Of a DNA stretch of 64,000 nt, positions 17,003-24,679 are shown one piece after another. The translations under genes and the position numbers were made by a program. Within the stretch, counting starts at the first letter, position 1, and each line of letters opens with the position of its first letter. Below the pieces are notes generated by a model. That model was given only the letters and a program-made list of their open reading frames with translations. It did not search any database and had not been told where the DNA came from. Source of the DNA: Pseudomonadota bacterium (GTDB lineage: Bacteria > Pseudomonadota > Gammaproteobacteria > Steroidobacterales > Steroidobacteraceae); the NCBI GenBank assembly GCA_018240525.1, contig JAFEFN010000007.1, positions 124,001 to 188,000 on the forward strand, written 5' to 3'.

Positions 17003-19498
17003 ATGCGTGCCAGCCACACACTTGCCCGTTTTGCAGCGCTCGCGCTGCTTGCCACGCTCGCCGCCTGCAGCGGGGGCGGCGCGGCGACGACGGTCAACCA
17101 GCAGTCCACGCCGCCGACCGACACGGCCAATGCCTACACCGGTCCGGCGCCGGCCAATGCCGACGTACAGGCCTTCAAGATCAACCTGTGGCAGAACATC
17201 CGCGCGGCCAACCGCTGCGGCGGCTGCCACCACGAGGGTGGCCAGTCCCCGCAGTTCGCGCGCTCGGACGACGTCAACCTTGCCTACCAGGCGGCGCTGC
17301 CGCTGGTGAACCTGTCCGCCCCGGACCAGTCGCTCATGGTCCAGAAGGTGGGCGGGGGCCATAACTGCTGGGTGGCCGACCCGTCGGCGTGCGCCTCGAC
17401 GCTGCTGGTGTGGATCCAGGCCTGGATCGGCGCCGGCTCCTCCTCGACCACCAGCATTCAGCTGACGGCGCCGGTGGACCAGGCTGCCGGCGGCGGCAAG
17501 CAGTTCCCGGCCGATCCGACCATGGGCAACCCGAGCTTCCAGAGCACGGTGTACCCGCTGCTGACCGCGTACTGCTCGGGCTGCCACAGCTCCAGCTCGG
17601 CGACTCCGCAGCAGCCCTACTTCGCCAGCGCCAACATCAACGAGGCCTATGCTGCGGCGCAGTCGAAGATCAACCTTTCGCAGCCGGACCAGTCCCGCTT
17701 CTACGAGCGTCTGAACGTCGAGTTCCACCACTGCTGGGTGACGCCGTCCTCGGGGGGTGCGCCTGACTGCCCGGGCAGCTCGGCGGCGATGCTCGCGGCC
17801 ATCACGGCCTTCGCCAATGGCATCCCGGTGACGCCGATCGACCCGAGCCTGCTCGTGTCGCGCGCGCTCACCCTCACCCAGGGCACGATCGCCGAGGGTG
17901 GCAACCGTTACGAGGCCAACCTCGTCGCCAAGTACATGTTCCAGACCGGCAGCGGCAACACCGCCTACGACACCAGTGGCGTGACACCTGCGGCCGACCT
18001 TGCGCTGTCGGGCAACGTCAGCTGGGCCGGTGGCTGGGGCATCACACTCGGTGCCGGCGGCAAGGCGCAGGCCACCACCAGCGCCAGCCAGAAGATCGCC
18101 ACGATGCTGCAGGCCTCGGGCGAGTACTCCATCGAGGCGTGGGTGGCCCCGGCCAACGTGACGCAGACCAAGGCCTTTATCGTCAGCTACTCCGGCAGCA
18201 ACACCACGCGTGATGCGACGCTGGCGCAGGAAGCCATGCAGTACGAGGGCTTCGCCCGCAGCAGCGTGACCGACACGAACGGCAGCCCGCCGCTGCTCAC
18301 CACGACCAACGGCGGCGCCGCCCAGGCGGCCCTGCAGCACGTCGTGCTCACCTACGATCCGGTCAACGGCCAGAAGATCTACGTGAATGGCCTGCCCACC
18401 GGCGATGCCGACCCGTCCAAGGGCGGTTCGCTCGCCAACTGGGACACGACCTTCGCGCTGGTACTGGGCAACGAAACCACCGGGCAGCGCCAGTGGCTGG
18501 GCACGATCAAGTTCGTCGCCATCCACAGCCGCGCGCTCACCCAGGACCAGATCCAGCAGAACTTCGCCGCCGGGGTGGGCGAGAAGTACTACATGCTCTT
18601 CAACATCACGGCCCTGTCGGGGGTGCCGCAGTCGTACATCCTCTTCCAGGCCTCCCAGTACGACAGCTACAGCTACCTGTTCTACCAGCCGAAGTTCATC
18701 TCGCTCGACCCGACCGCGACGGTTCCGGCGAACCTCAAGATCAGCGGGATGCGCATGGGTGTGAACGGCGCGCTGGCCCCGGCCGGCCAGTCGTTCGCGA
18801 CGCTCAACGCGACCGTCGGCGGCTCGAACTACACCCCCGCCAACGGACAGCTGCTGTCGCCGCTGGGCACGGTCGTGCCGGCCGCCCTGGGGCCCGACAA
18901 CGACCTGTTCTTCCTGGCCTTCGACCAAGTCGGCTCGAACGTGCACGCTTACGTCGAGCCGGTCGTGGTGGTCGCGCCGCCCGCGCCGGACAACACCCCG
19001 CAGCCGGACTTCGGCGTGGCGACCTTCGAGCGCATCAATCACTCGCTGTCGCGCATCACCGGGGTGCCGATCACCAACAGCGCGGTGATGACGCTGTACA
19101 ACAACGAGCAGCAGTCCCTGCCCTCGACCCCGCAGATCGCCGCCTTCCTGCCCTCGCACCAGACGGCGATCTCGCAGCTGGCCGGCGCCTACTGCACGCA
19201 GATGGTGAACAGCGCGAGCCTGCTGCACACCTTCTTCAACGGCGCCCTGGACGGCAGCACCGCAGCCAGCGCCTCGAGCTACTTCGCCTCGAGCACCGCC
19301 CGCGGCAACGTCGCCACCGCACTGGCGACCAACGCAGTCGGCAGCAACGTCTCCCCGGCGAGCGCCGCGGCGGTGACGGCCGAGGTGAATGCACTGTTGC
19401 AGCGCGCCCCCACCCTCAAGAGCGGCATGACCGTCGCCGACGACACCATCGCGGCCTGTACCGCGGTGCTCGGCAGCGCCGTCGTGACCCTGCAGTGA
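17003..19498 (+). CDS. Lipoprotein with two CxxCH modules and a LamG domain
   Basis: The protein (831 residues from ATG 17003) is a predicted lipoprotein (ATLAAC). Two similar c-haem modules follow: CGGCHH at about residues 72-77 with HNCWV about 45 residues later, and CSGCHS at about 191-196 with HHCWV about 50 residues later. A LamG/concanavalin-like domain (about 310-500, including YSIEAWVAPANV, ALQHVVLTYDP and KIYVNGLPTGD) comes next, then an uncharacterised beta-rich C-terminus. It is probably on the cell surface, where LamG could bind a polymer. AGGG 7 nt before ATG 17003 favours that start; ATG 16976 is the alternative. Confidence 0.78.
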   Translation: MRASHTLARFAALALLATLAACSGGGAATTVNQQSTPPTDTANAYTGPAPANADVQAFKINLWQNIRAANRCGGCHHEGGQSPQFARSDDVNLAYQAALPLVNLSAPDQSLMVQKVGGGHNCWVADPSACASTLLVWIQAWIGAGSSSTTSIQLTAPVDQAAGGGKQFPADPTMGNPSFQSTVYPLLTAYCSGCHSSSSATPQQPYFASANINEAYAAAQSKINLSQPDQSRFYERLNVEFHHCWVTPSSGGAPDCPGSSAAMLAAITAFANGIPVTPIDPSLLVSRALTLTQGTIAEGGNRYEANLVAKYMFQTGSGNTAYDTSGVTPAADLALSGNVSWAGGWGITLGAGGKAQATTSASQKIATMLQASGEYSIEAWVAPANVTQTKAFIVSYSGSNTTRDATLAQEAMQYEGFARSSVTDTNGSPPLLTTTNGGAAQAALQHVVLTYDPVNGQKIYVNGLPTGDADPSKGGSLANWDTTFALVLGNETTGQRQWLGTIKFVAIHSRALTQDQIQQNFAAGVGEKYYMLFNITALSGVPQSYILFQASQYDSYSYLFYQPKFISLDPTATVPANLKISGMRMGVNGALAPAGQSFATLNATVGGSNYTPANGQLLSPLGTVVPAALGPDNDLFFLAFDQVGSNVHAYVEPVVVVAPPAPDNTPQPDFGVATFERINHSLSRITGVPITNSAVMTLYNNEQQSLPSTPQIAAFLPSHQTAISQLAGAYCTQMVNSASLLHTFFNGALDGSTAASASSYFASSTARGNVATALATNAVGSNVSPASAAAVTAEVNALLQRAPTLKSGMTVADDTIAACTAVLGSAVVTLQ
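17159..17821 (+). repeat. Tandem duplicated cytochrome module inside the LamG lipoprotein
   Basis: Two coding segments (about 17159-17431 and 17528-17821) encode related modules. Each has CxGCH, then a F(A)xxx(D/N)(V/I)N-AY-AA stretch, then NLS-PDQS, then H-(N/H)-CWV, then a Cys and a helix ending I-A. Similarity is at the protein level; the DNA has diverged. This indicates an old internal duplication of a mono-haem unit with a conserved second Cys. Confidence 0.65.
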
Positions 19499-19520
19499 CC
19501 GGGACCCGGAGTAACCGACC

Positions 19521-21164
19521 ATGCTGATCCGCAAGAAACCTGCCCGGCCCCACGCCCTCGGTGAGCCGATGCTGCACGAGGACCACCCGTTGCCGGTGAC
19601 CCGCCGCCAGCTGCTGTCCGCCGGCCTGATCTCCGCGCCCGCGGTGGTCATGGCGCCGGCCTGGCTCGGTGCGCTGCTGCGCTCGGGCACCGCCAATGCC
19701 GCCAACCCGACGCTGTCGCCGGACATCGCGGCACTGCTCTCTCAGGGCCAGTGCAACGTGCCGACCCAGGCCACCGGCGTGCCGTTCATCTGCTTCGACC
19801 TCGCCGGCGGTGCCAATCTCGTCGGCTCCGAGGTGCTGGTGGGCGTGCAGGGAGGCCAGAGCAACTTCCTGTCTACCGCCGGGTTCGGCAAGCTCGGCGT
19901 TCCGGGCAACCAGGTTCCCGGGGCGAACAGCGCCTTTGTCGATTCCTCGCTGGGCCTGCTGTGGCACTCCGACGGCGCCATCAAGCGCGGCATCATGACC
20001 AAGGCCACCACGGCGGCCACGGCCGCCGGCACCAATGGTGCGGTGTTCTGTGCCATGTCGCAGAACGACACGCAGAACAACCCCCACAACCCGATGTACG
20101 GGATCGCCAAGGCCGGGGCCCAGGGCCTGCTGCTCACGCTGACGGGCACCCAGTCCTCGGTGTCGGGCGGCAACTCGCAGGCGCCGATGGCGCTGATCGA
20201 CCCGGCCCTGCAGCCGACCACCATCAGCCAGCCCTCCGATGCCACCGCCCTGGTGGATACCGGCGGGGCCACCGCCGACCCGGTCGCGGTGGCGGTGCTC
20301 GAGTCGCAGACACGCATCAGCGGCGGCAGCACCCCCTACGTGGCCGGCGACACCTCCACCATCACCGGCGCCCTCACGGCGCCGAGCGGCTCGACCCCGG
20401 GGGTCTCGATCTACACCGACCCGACGACCGACACGCAACTGAAGAACCAGGTGCGCTGCGCCTACGTGAAGTCCGCCAACACGGCCGCCGTGTTCGGCAA
20501 CCCGGCGGCGCTGGACCCGACCCAGGATCCGCTGATCATCGGCGGCACCTCCCCGATCTTCACCGCCAGCGACTTCCAGGATGGCGACATCCGCAAGACC
20601 GCCACCGTCATGAAGCTGGTGCTCGACGGCTACGCCGGCGCCGGCACCATCAGCCTGGGCGGCTACGACTACCACGACAGCACCCGCGCGACCGGCGAGA
20701 TGCGCAATTTCAAGGCCGGGCAGATGATCGGCGCGGTGCTGGAGTACGCCCAGCGCAAGCAGACCCCGGTGATGATCTACGTATTCAGCGACGGCTCGCT
20801 GAGCTCGACCGGGATGCCCGACAACAGCGTCGACGGCCGCGGCAAGTACGGCTGGCAGGGTGACAACTCTTCGGTGTCCTCGACCTTCTTCCTCGCCTAC
20901 AGCCCCAAGGGCCGGCCGACGCTGCGCAACGGTACCGCCGGGCAGCAGATCGGCTACTTCACCGCTGACGGGTCGGTGGTGGGCACCTCGAGCCCGGTTG
21001 CCAACTCGGTCAACAGCCTGGTCCAGGCCGTTATCCTCAATTACATGGGGCTGATGGGCACGGACGCGCAGTTCCCCACCCTGATGCAGTCATTGGGGAT
21101 CAGCCAGGGACTCGGCTCGGCGGCCTCGCTCGCCAGCCTGACCGCGTTCAACGCCATCGTTTGA
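19521..21164 (+). CDS. Tat-exported protein, DUF1501-like
   Basis: The 547-residue protein has a long N-terminus with a twin-arginine signal (TRRQLLSAGLI, residues about 27-37) and a hydrophobic stretch ending TANAAN. It is therefore exported folded, perhaps with a bound metal or cofactor. The body includes ICFDLAGGANLVGSE, a GYDYHDSTRATGEMRNFKAGQ region and VMIYVFSDGSLS. These recall DUF1501 proteins of the alkaline-phosphatase superfamily, which often sit beside DUF1588-type cytochrome genes. No function is established. It is the last gene of the operon and a large hairpin follows. Confidence 0.7.
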   Translation: MLIRKKPARPHALGEPMLHEDHPLPVTRRQLLSAGLISAPAVVMAPAWLGALLRSGTANAANPTLSPDIAALLSQGQCNVPTQATGVPFICFDLAGGANLVGSEVLVGVQGGQSNFLSTAGFGKLGVPGNQVPGANSAFVDSSLGLLWHSDGAIKRGIMTKATTAATAAGTNGAVFCAMSQNDTQNNPHNPMYGIAKAGAQGLLLTLTGTQSSVSGGNSQAPMALIDPALQPTTISQPSDATALVDTGGATADPVAVAVLESQTRISGGSTPYVAGDTSTITGALTAPSGSTPGVSIYTDPTTDTQLKNQVRCAYVKSANTAAVFGNPAALDPTQDPLIIGGTSPIFTASDFQDGDIRKTATVMKLVLDGYAGAGTISLGGYDYHDSTRATGEMRNFKAGQMIGAVLEYAQRKQTPVMIYVFSDGSLSSTGMPDNSVDGRGKYGWQGDNSSVSSTFFLAYSPKGRPTLRNGTAGQQIGYFTADGSVVGTSSPVANSVNSLVQAVILNYMGLMGTDAQFPTLMQSLGISQGLGSAASLASLTAFNAIV

Positions 21165-21166
21165 CG

Positions 21167-21205
21167 CACTGCGCGTGCCACCGCGCTCGCGGTGGCACCG
21201 CAGTG
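21167..21205 (+). terminator. Long stem-loop directly after the Tat-protein gene
   Basis: Starting 2 bp after the stop codon, 21175-21184 pairs with 21189-21198 (10 bp, loop GCTC). An outer 6-bp stem (21167-21172 with 21200-21205) extends it. There is no T-tract after it, so it is either a weak or Rho-assisted terminator, or an mRNA 3'-end stabiliser that separates this operon from the next. Confidence 0.55.
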
Positions 21206-21277
21206 GCCTGTCGCGTTCCGCCGACGCCGCAGTGCCGACCGGGCACGGGCGCAGCCCTCATTTCGCAGCCCGCTTCG

Positions 21278-21306
21278 TTGACAGTGTTAACTGCGCTGTG
21301 CAATTT
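21278..21306 (+). promoter_or_regulatory. Sigma70-type promoter for the TPR/motor operon
   Basis: A perfect -35 (TTGACA, 21278-21283) is separated by 17 bp from CAATTT (21301-21306). The segment is notably AT-richer than its surroundings. The predicted start near 21313 lies about 60 nt upstream of the first gene of the long operon (21375). The -10 match is only partial. Confidence 0.55.
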
Positions 21307-21374
21307 TCCACGCGGGCGCAGGTCGCACCCGCCGCGAAGGATCGTTATTGAGCTTGCAACGGCAGGATGGCCCG

Positions 21375-21902
21375 ATGAGGCGTCTGTGGACGCTCGCCGG
21401 TGCACGGTTGCGCCCGTGCGCGGTCGTGCTCGTTGCCGTCGGCGCGCCCGCCGCGGTAGCCGAGCAGCCCTACCGGCTGATCGGGCAGGCCGCACCTGAG
21501 GTCGCCCTGCACGCGGTGTCCGGGATCAACGTGCGCGTGTCCGAGCACCGCGGCGAGGTCGTCGTGCTGAGCTTCTGGAGCAGTCGCTGCACGCCGTGCC
21601 GCTCGCAGCTGGCGAGCCTGAACCGCAGCTTCGCCACCTACCGGTCGGCGGGGCTCGTCATCTACGGGGTCGGCGTCGATGATGACCCGAAGAAGGCGCT
21701 CGACTTCGCCCGCTCGGTCAACGTCGGATTCCCGATGCTGCTCGACCCCGAGAAGGGCGCGGCACGCAGTTACGAGGTCGATGACCTGCCCTGGACGGTG
21801 CTGGTCGACCGCGGTGGCACGGTGCGCTACGTGCTGCGCGAGGACAGCCAGGCGAACCAGACTCTTTATCTGCAGGAGCTGCGCGCCCTGCTGAACGAAT
21901 GA
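21375..21902 (+). CDS. TlpA/AhpC-like exported thioredoxin (CTPC site)
   Basis: The 175-residue protein has an export signal ending near residue 29 (AAVAEQ). A TlpA-like thioredoxin domain has an RCTPC active site (Cys72, Cys75) and a late DLPWTVLVDR cis-Pro region. It is the second periplasmic thioredoxin in this block. The CTPC active site differs from the CGPC of the copy at 10773, so redox potential and partner may differ. ATG 21375 has an AGGATGG site before it. The stop overlaps the next start by 4 bp (ATGA), so it is coupled to the long operon. Confidence 0.85.
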   Translation: MRRLWTLAGARLRPCAVVLVAVGAPAAVAEQPYRLIGQAAPEVALHAVSGINVRVSEHRGEVVVLSFWSSRCTPCRSQLASLNRSFATYRSAGLVIYGVGVDDDPKKALDFARSVNVGFPMLLDPEKGAARSYEVDDLPWTVLVDRGGTVRYVLREDSQANQTLYLQELRALLNE

Positions 21903-22582
21903 TCGGAACCATCATGTTACAGAGCACTCCTGCCGGTCGCCCGGGCGACGGCCACCCGCGCCGCCGCCTGTTCGCCGGCCTGTGCGCGGCACTCCTGCTC
22001 GGGGCCGCCAGCCTGGCCGCCGCTGCACCGGATGCCAAGCCGGTCGTGGGCGGGCCGCCACCGCCAGCCCAGGTGCCGGCGGCGGCGGCGGCCGCGCCCG
22101 CACCGGCGGCTGCCGCGGGCGAAGCTGGCGCCGATACCCGCGCCCTCGACCAGGAGATCCAGAGCCTCAAGAAGGACGCCGTCGATCTGAACAAGGACCT
22201 GTTCATCCTCGAGGAGGAGCTGCTGTTCCCGGCCAACACCCAGGTCGCGGTGTTCCTCTCGATGGACGTGGGCGAGTTCTTCGCGCTCGACTCGGTGCAG
22301 CTGAAGATCGACCAGAAGGAAGTCATCAACTACCTGTACACCCCGCGCGAGGTCGAGGCCCTGCTCAAGGGCGGCGTCCAGCGCCTGTACGTCGGCAACC
22401 TCAAGGTGGGCACGCACGAGCTGGTGGCCTTCTTCAACGGCAAGGGCCCCAACGACCGGCCCTACAAGCGCGGCGCCTCGCTGCACTTCGAGAAGGCGGT
22501 CGGGGCCAAGTACCTGGAGCTGAAGATCAATGACCGGCAGAGAAAGCTCGAGCCGGAGTTCGAAATCAAGGACTGGGAATAG
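21899..22582 (+). CDS. Exported coiled-coil protein of unknown function
   Basis: I do not recognise a named family in this 227-residue protein. It has a signal peptide (ending AAAAPD, about residue 45) and an Ala/Pro-rich linker (about 47-75). A heptad-like helix (TRALDQEIQSLKKDAVDLN, about 80-98) follows, then a compact beta-rich domain (QVAVFLSMDVGEFFALDSVQL...RLYVGNLKVGTHELVAFFNG...KYLELKIND). It overlaps the TlpA gene by 4 bp and is followed after 3 bp by a TPR gene. The layout suggests a periplasmic structural part of the machine encoded downstream. Confidence 0.8.
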   Translation: MIGTIMLQSTPAGRPGDGHPRRRLFAGLCAALLLGAASLAAAAPDAKPVVGGPPPPAQVPAAAAAAPAPAAAAGEAGADTRALDQEIQSLKKDAVDLNKDLFILEEELLFPANTQVAVFLSMDVGEFFALDSVQLKIDQKEVINYLYTPREVEALLKGGVQRLYVGNLKVGTHELVAFFNGKGPNDRPYKRGASLHFEKAVGAKYLELKINDRQRKLEPEFEIKDWE

Positions 22583-22585
22583 CCT

Positions 22586-24679
22586 TTGAGCCGGCCGGTC
22601 TCCATGCGCGCCTGCCTCGCGGCGTGTGTGCTCGCGGTGCTCGCCGCGATGCCCGCGTCCGCGCGGCGCCATGACCCGGAGAAGATCCCGGTCACGCGCA
22701 TCCGCGACCTGCACTACGGCGACGTCCTCTTCTACTACTTCCAGCGCAAGGACTTCGAGGCGCTGACGCACCTGCTCGCCTACGAGCACTGGTCGCGCAT
22801 GCCGCACCACGAGGACGAGGCGCGCCTGCTGGCCGGGGGCATGTACCTGGACCTGGGCATGCACAACGAGGCGGGCGAGATCTTCGAGAGCGTGCTCACC
22901 CGCGATGTGCCCACCGGGGTGCGCAACCGCGCCTGGTTCTACCTCGCGAACGTCTGGTATGCGCGCGGCTACCTGGACAAGGCGGAAGCGGCGCTGCGCA
23001 AGATTCAGGGGCGCATGTCCCCGGACCTCGAGGCGCAGAAGGAACTGCTGTACGGCAACGTGCTCATGCGCGAGGGCCGTTTCGACGAGGCCATCCAGCT
23101 GCTGTCGGGCTGGCGCGGCGAGCAGCCTTGGTCGGCCTATGCGCGCTTCAACCTGGGCGTGGCGCTGGTGCGCGCCAAGCGCCTGAACGATGCCGATCCC
23201 TTCCTGAGCGGCGTCGGCAACATGCTGCCGTCCACGACCGAGCTGGCCGCGCTGCGCGACCGCGCCAACCTCGCCCTCGGCTATGCCTACCTGCAGGCCG
23301 AGGAGCCGGCGCGGGCGCGCGCGCCGCTCAGCCGCGTGCGCCTGAACGGCCCGTACTCGGACAAGGCGCTGCTGGGCCTGGGTTGGGCGGACTCCGCGCT
23401 GGGGGACTACCAGGGCGCGCTCACCCCGTGGATGGAGCTGCGCGGCCGCAACGTGCTGGACTCGGCGGTGCAGGAGGCGTATCTGGCCGTGCCGTACGCC
23501 TTCAGCAAGCTCAACGCCAATGCGCAGTCGGCCGAGTACTACGAGAGCGCGGTCAATTCCTTCGAGTCGGAGAACGGCCGCCTGGATGGGGCCATCGCCA
23601 GCATCGAAAAGGGCGACATGCTCAGCCGCGTGCTCGGCAAGGACGAGGTGCAGGACCAGGAGGGGTCGCACTACGGCTGGTTCTGGCAGCTGAAGAACCT
23701 GCCCGATGCCCCCGAGTCGCGCTATCTGTACGCGGTGCTGGCCGGCCACGACTTCCAGGAGGGGCTGAAGAACTACCGCGACATGGTGTACCTGAGCGGC
23801 ACGCTGGAAAAGTGGGACGGCGACATGGTCGCCTTCGAGGACATGATCACCACGCGCGAGGCGGCCTTCGCCGAGCGCCTGCCGCGCGCCGATGCGCTGC
23901 TCGCCTCGGACGCGGTCGGCAAGCTGCAGCAGCGCGACGTGGCGCTGGAGAACCAGCTGCGCGCCATCGAGGCGCAGCACGACGTCGCCGCCCTGGGCAC
24001 CGCGACCGAGCGCGAGCAGTGGGCGCGCATCCAGCGCATCGAGGCTGCCCTGAACGCTCCCCCCGAGGGGGGGAGCTTCGATGAGCGTTTCCGCAGTGCA
24101 TTCGGTGTTGCGCCGCCCAGCGAACAGTGGCAGCGGCTGCAGGGTACCCAGGCGGCCCTCGCGGGCGCCGCGGGCGCCGCCGGCACCGCCGACACCCCCG
24201 AGACCGCGGAACTGCGCGCGCGCCTCGCCCTGGTCAAGGGCGTGCTGCAATACCGCCTCAACGAGGCCTACGGCGCGCGGCTGTGGCAGGAGCACCGCAG
24301 CCTCAAGGACCTGAGCCTGGCGCTCAACGAGGCGCAGAGCCGCTGGATCCGCGTGGAGCGCGCCCGCAAGAACATGCCCGCCAACACCGGCGAGTTCGCC
24401 GGCCGCGTGGCGCACCTCAAGAAGCGCATCGAGGCGCTGCAGGTGCGCCTGGTGGCCACCGAACAGAAGCAGAGCGAGTACCTGGCCAAGGTCGCCGTGG
24501 ATGAGCTCGAGCAGCAGAAGGACCGCCTCGCCGCCTACCAGGTGCAGGCGCGCTTCGCGCTGGCCACCATGTACGACCGCGCGGCCAACGACGAGTCGAG
24601 CCGCCCGCAGAAGCCGGCCGCGCCCGTGCAGAAGGGGGCCGAGAGTGACGAGCCGCAGGATGCGGAGCCGCCCAAGTGA
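22586..24679 (+). CDS. Exported TPR-repeat protein (large)
   Basis: The 697-residue protein has an N-terminal export signal. Tetratricopeptide-type repeats fill roughly residues 60-300 (for example AWFYLANVWYARGYLDKAEAAL and LLYGNVLMREGRFDEAIQLL). A long charged, helical, coiled-coil-prone segment (about 560-660) and a Pro-rich acidic tail follow. It is probably a periplasmic scaffold. TTG 22586 has GGGA 7 nt before it; ATG 22604 is the alternative. Its last 4 bp overlap the next start (GTGA). It may be analogous to TPR proteins such as AglT/GltE in the Myxococcus Glt machine, by layout only. Confidence 0.82.
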   Translation: MSRPVSMRACLAACVLAVLAAMPASARRHDPEKIPVTRIRDLHYGDVLFYYFQRKDFEALTHLLAYEHWSRMPHHEDEARLLAGGMYLDLGMHNEAGEIFESVLTRDVPTGVRNRAWFYLANVWYARGYLDKAEAALRKIQGRMSPDLEAQKELLYGNVLMREGRFDEAIQLLSGWRGEQPWSAYARFNLGVALVRAKRLNDADPFLSGVGNMLPSTTELAALRDRANLALGYAYLQAEEPARARAPLSRVRLNGPYSDKALLGLGWADSALGDYQGALTPWMELRGRNVLDSAVQEAYLAVPYAFSKLNANAQSAEYYESAVNSFESENGRLDGAIASIEKGDMLSRVLGKDEVQDQEGSHYGWFWQLKNLPDAPESRYLYAVLAGHDFQEGLKNYRDMVYLSGTLEKWDGDMVAFEDMITTREAAFAERLPRADALLASDAVGKLQQRDVALENQLRAIEAQHDVAALGTATEREQWARIQRIEAALNAPPEGGSFDERFRSAFGVAPPSEQWQRLQGTQAALAGAAGAAGTADTPETAELRARLALVKGVLQYRLNEAYGARLWQEHRSLKDLSLALNEAQSRWIRVERARKNMPANTGEFAGRVAHLKKRIEALQVRLVATEQKQSEYLAKVAVDELEQQKDRLAAYQVQARFALATMYDRAANDESSRPQKPAAPVQKGAESDEPQDAEPPK

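Noticed and set aside
15515..19726. Very long minus-strand open frame opposite the CxxCH, LamG and Tat genes
   Set aside because: The plus-strand genes have signal peptides, haem motifs and ribosome sites. The antisense frame is Arg/Gly/Val-rich with no motif, a known by-product of GC-rich codon use.
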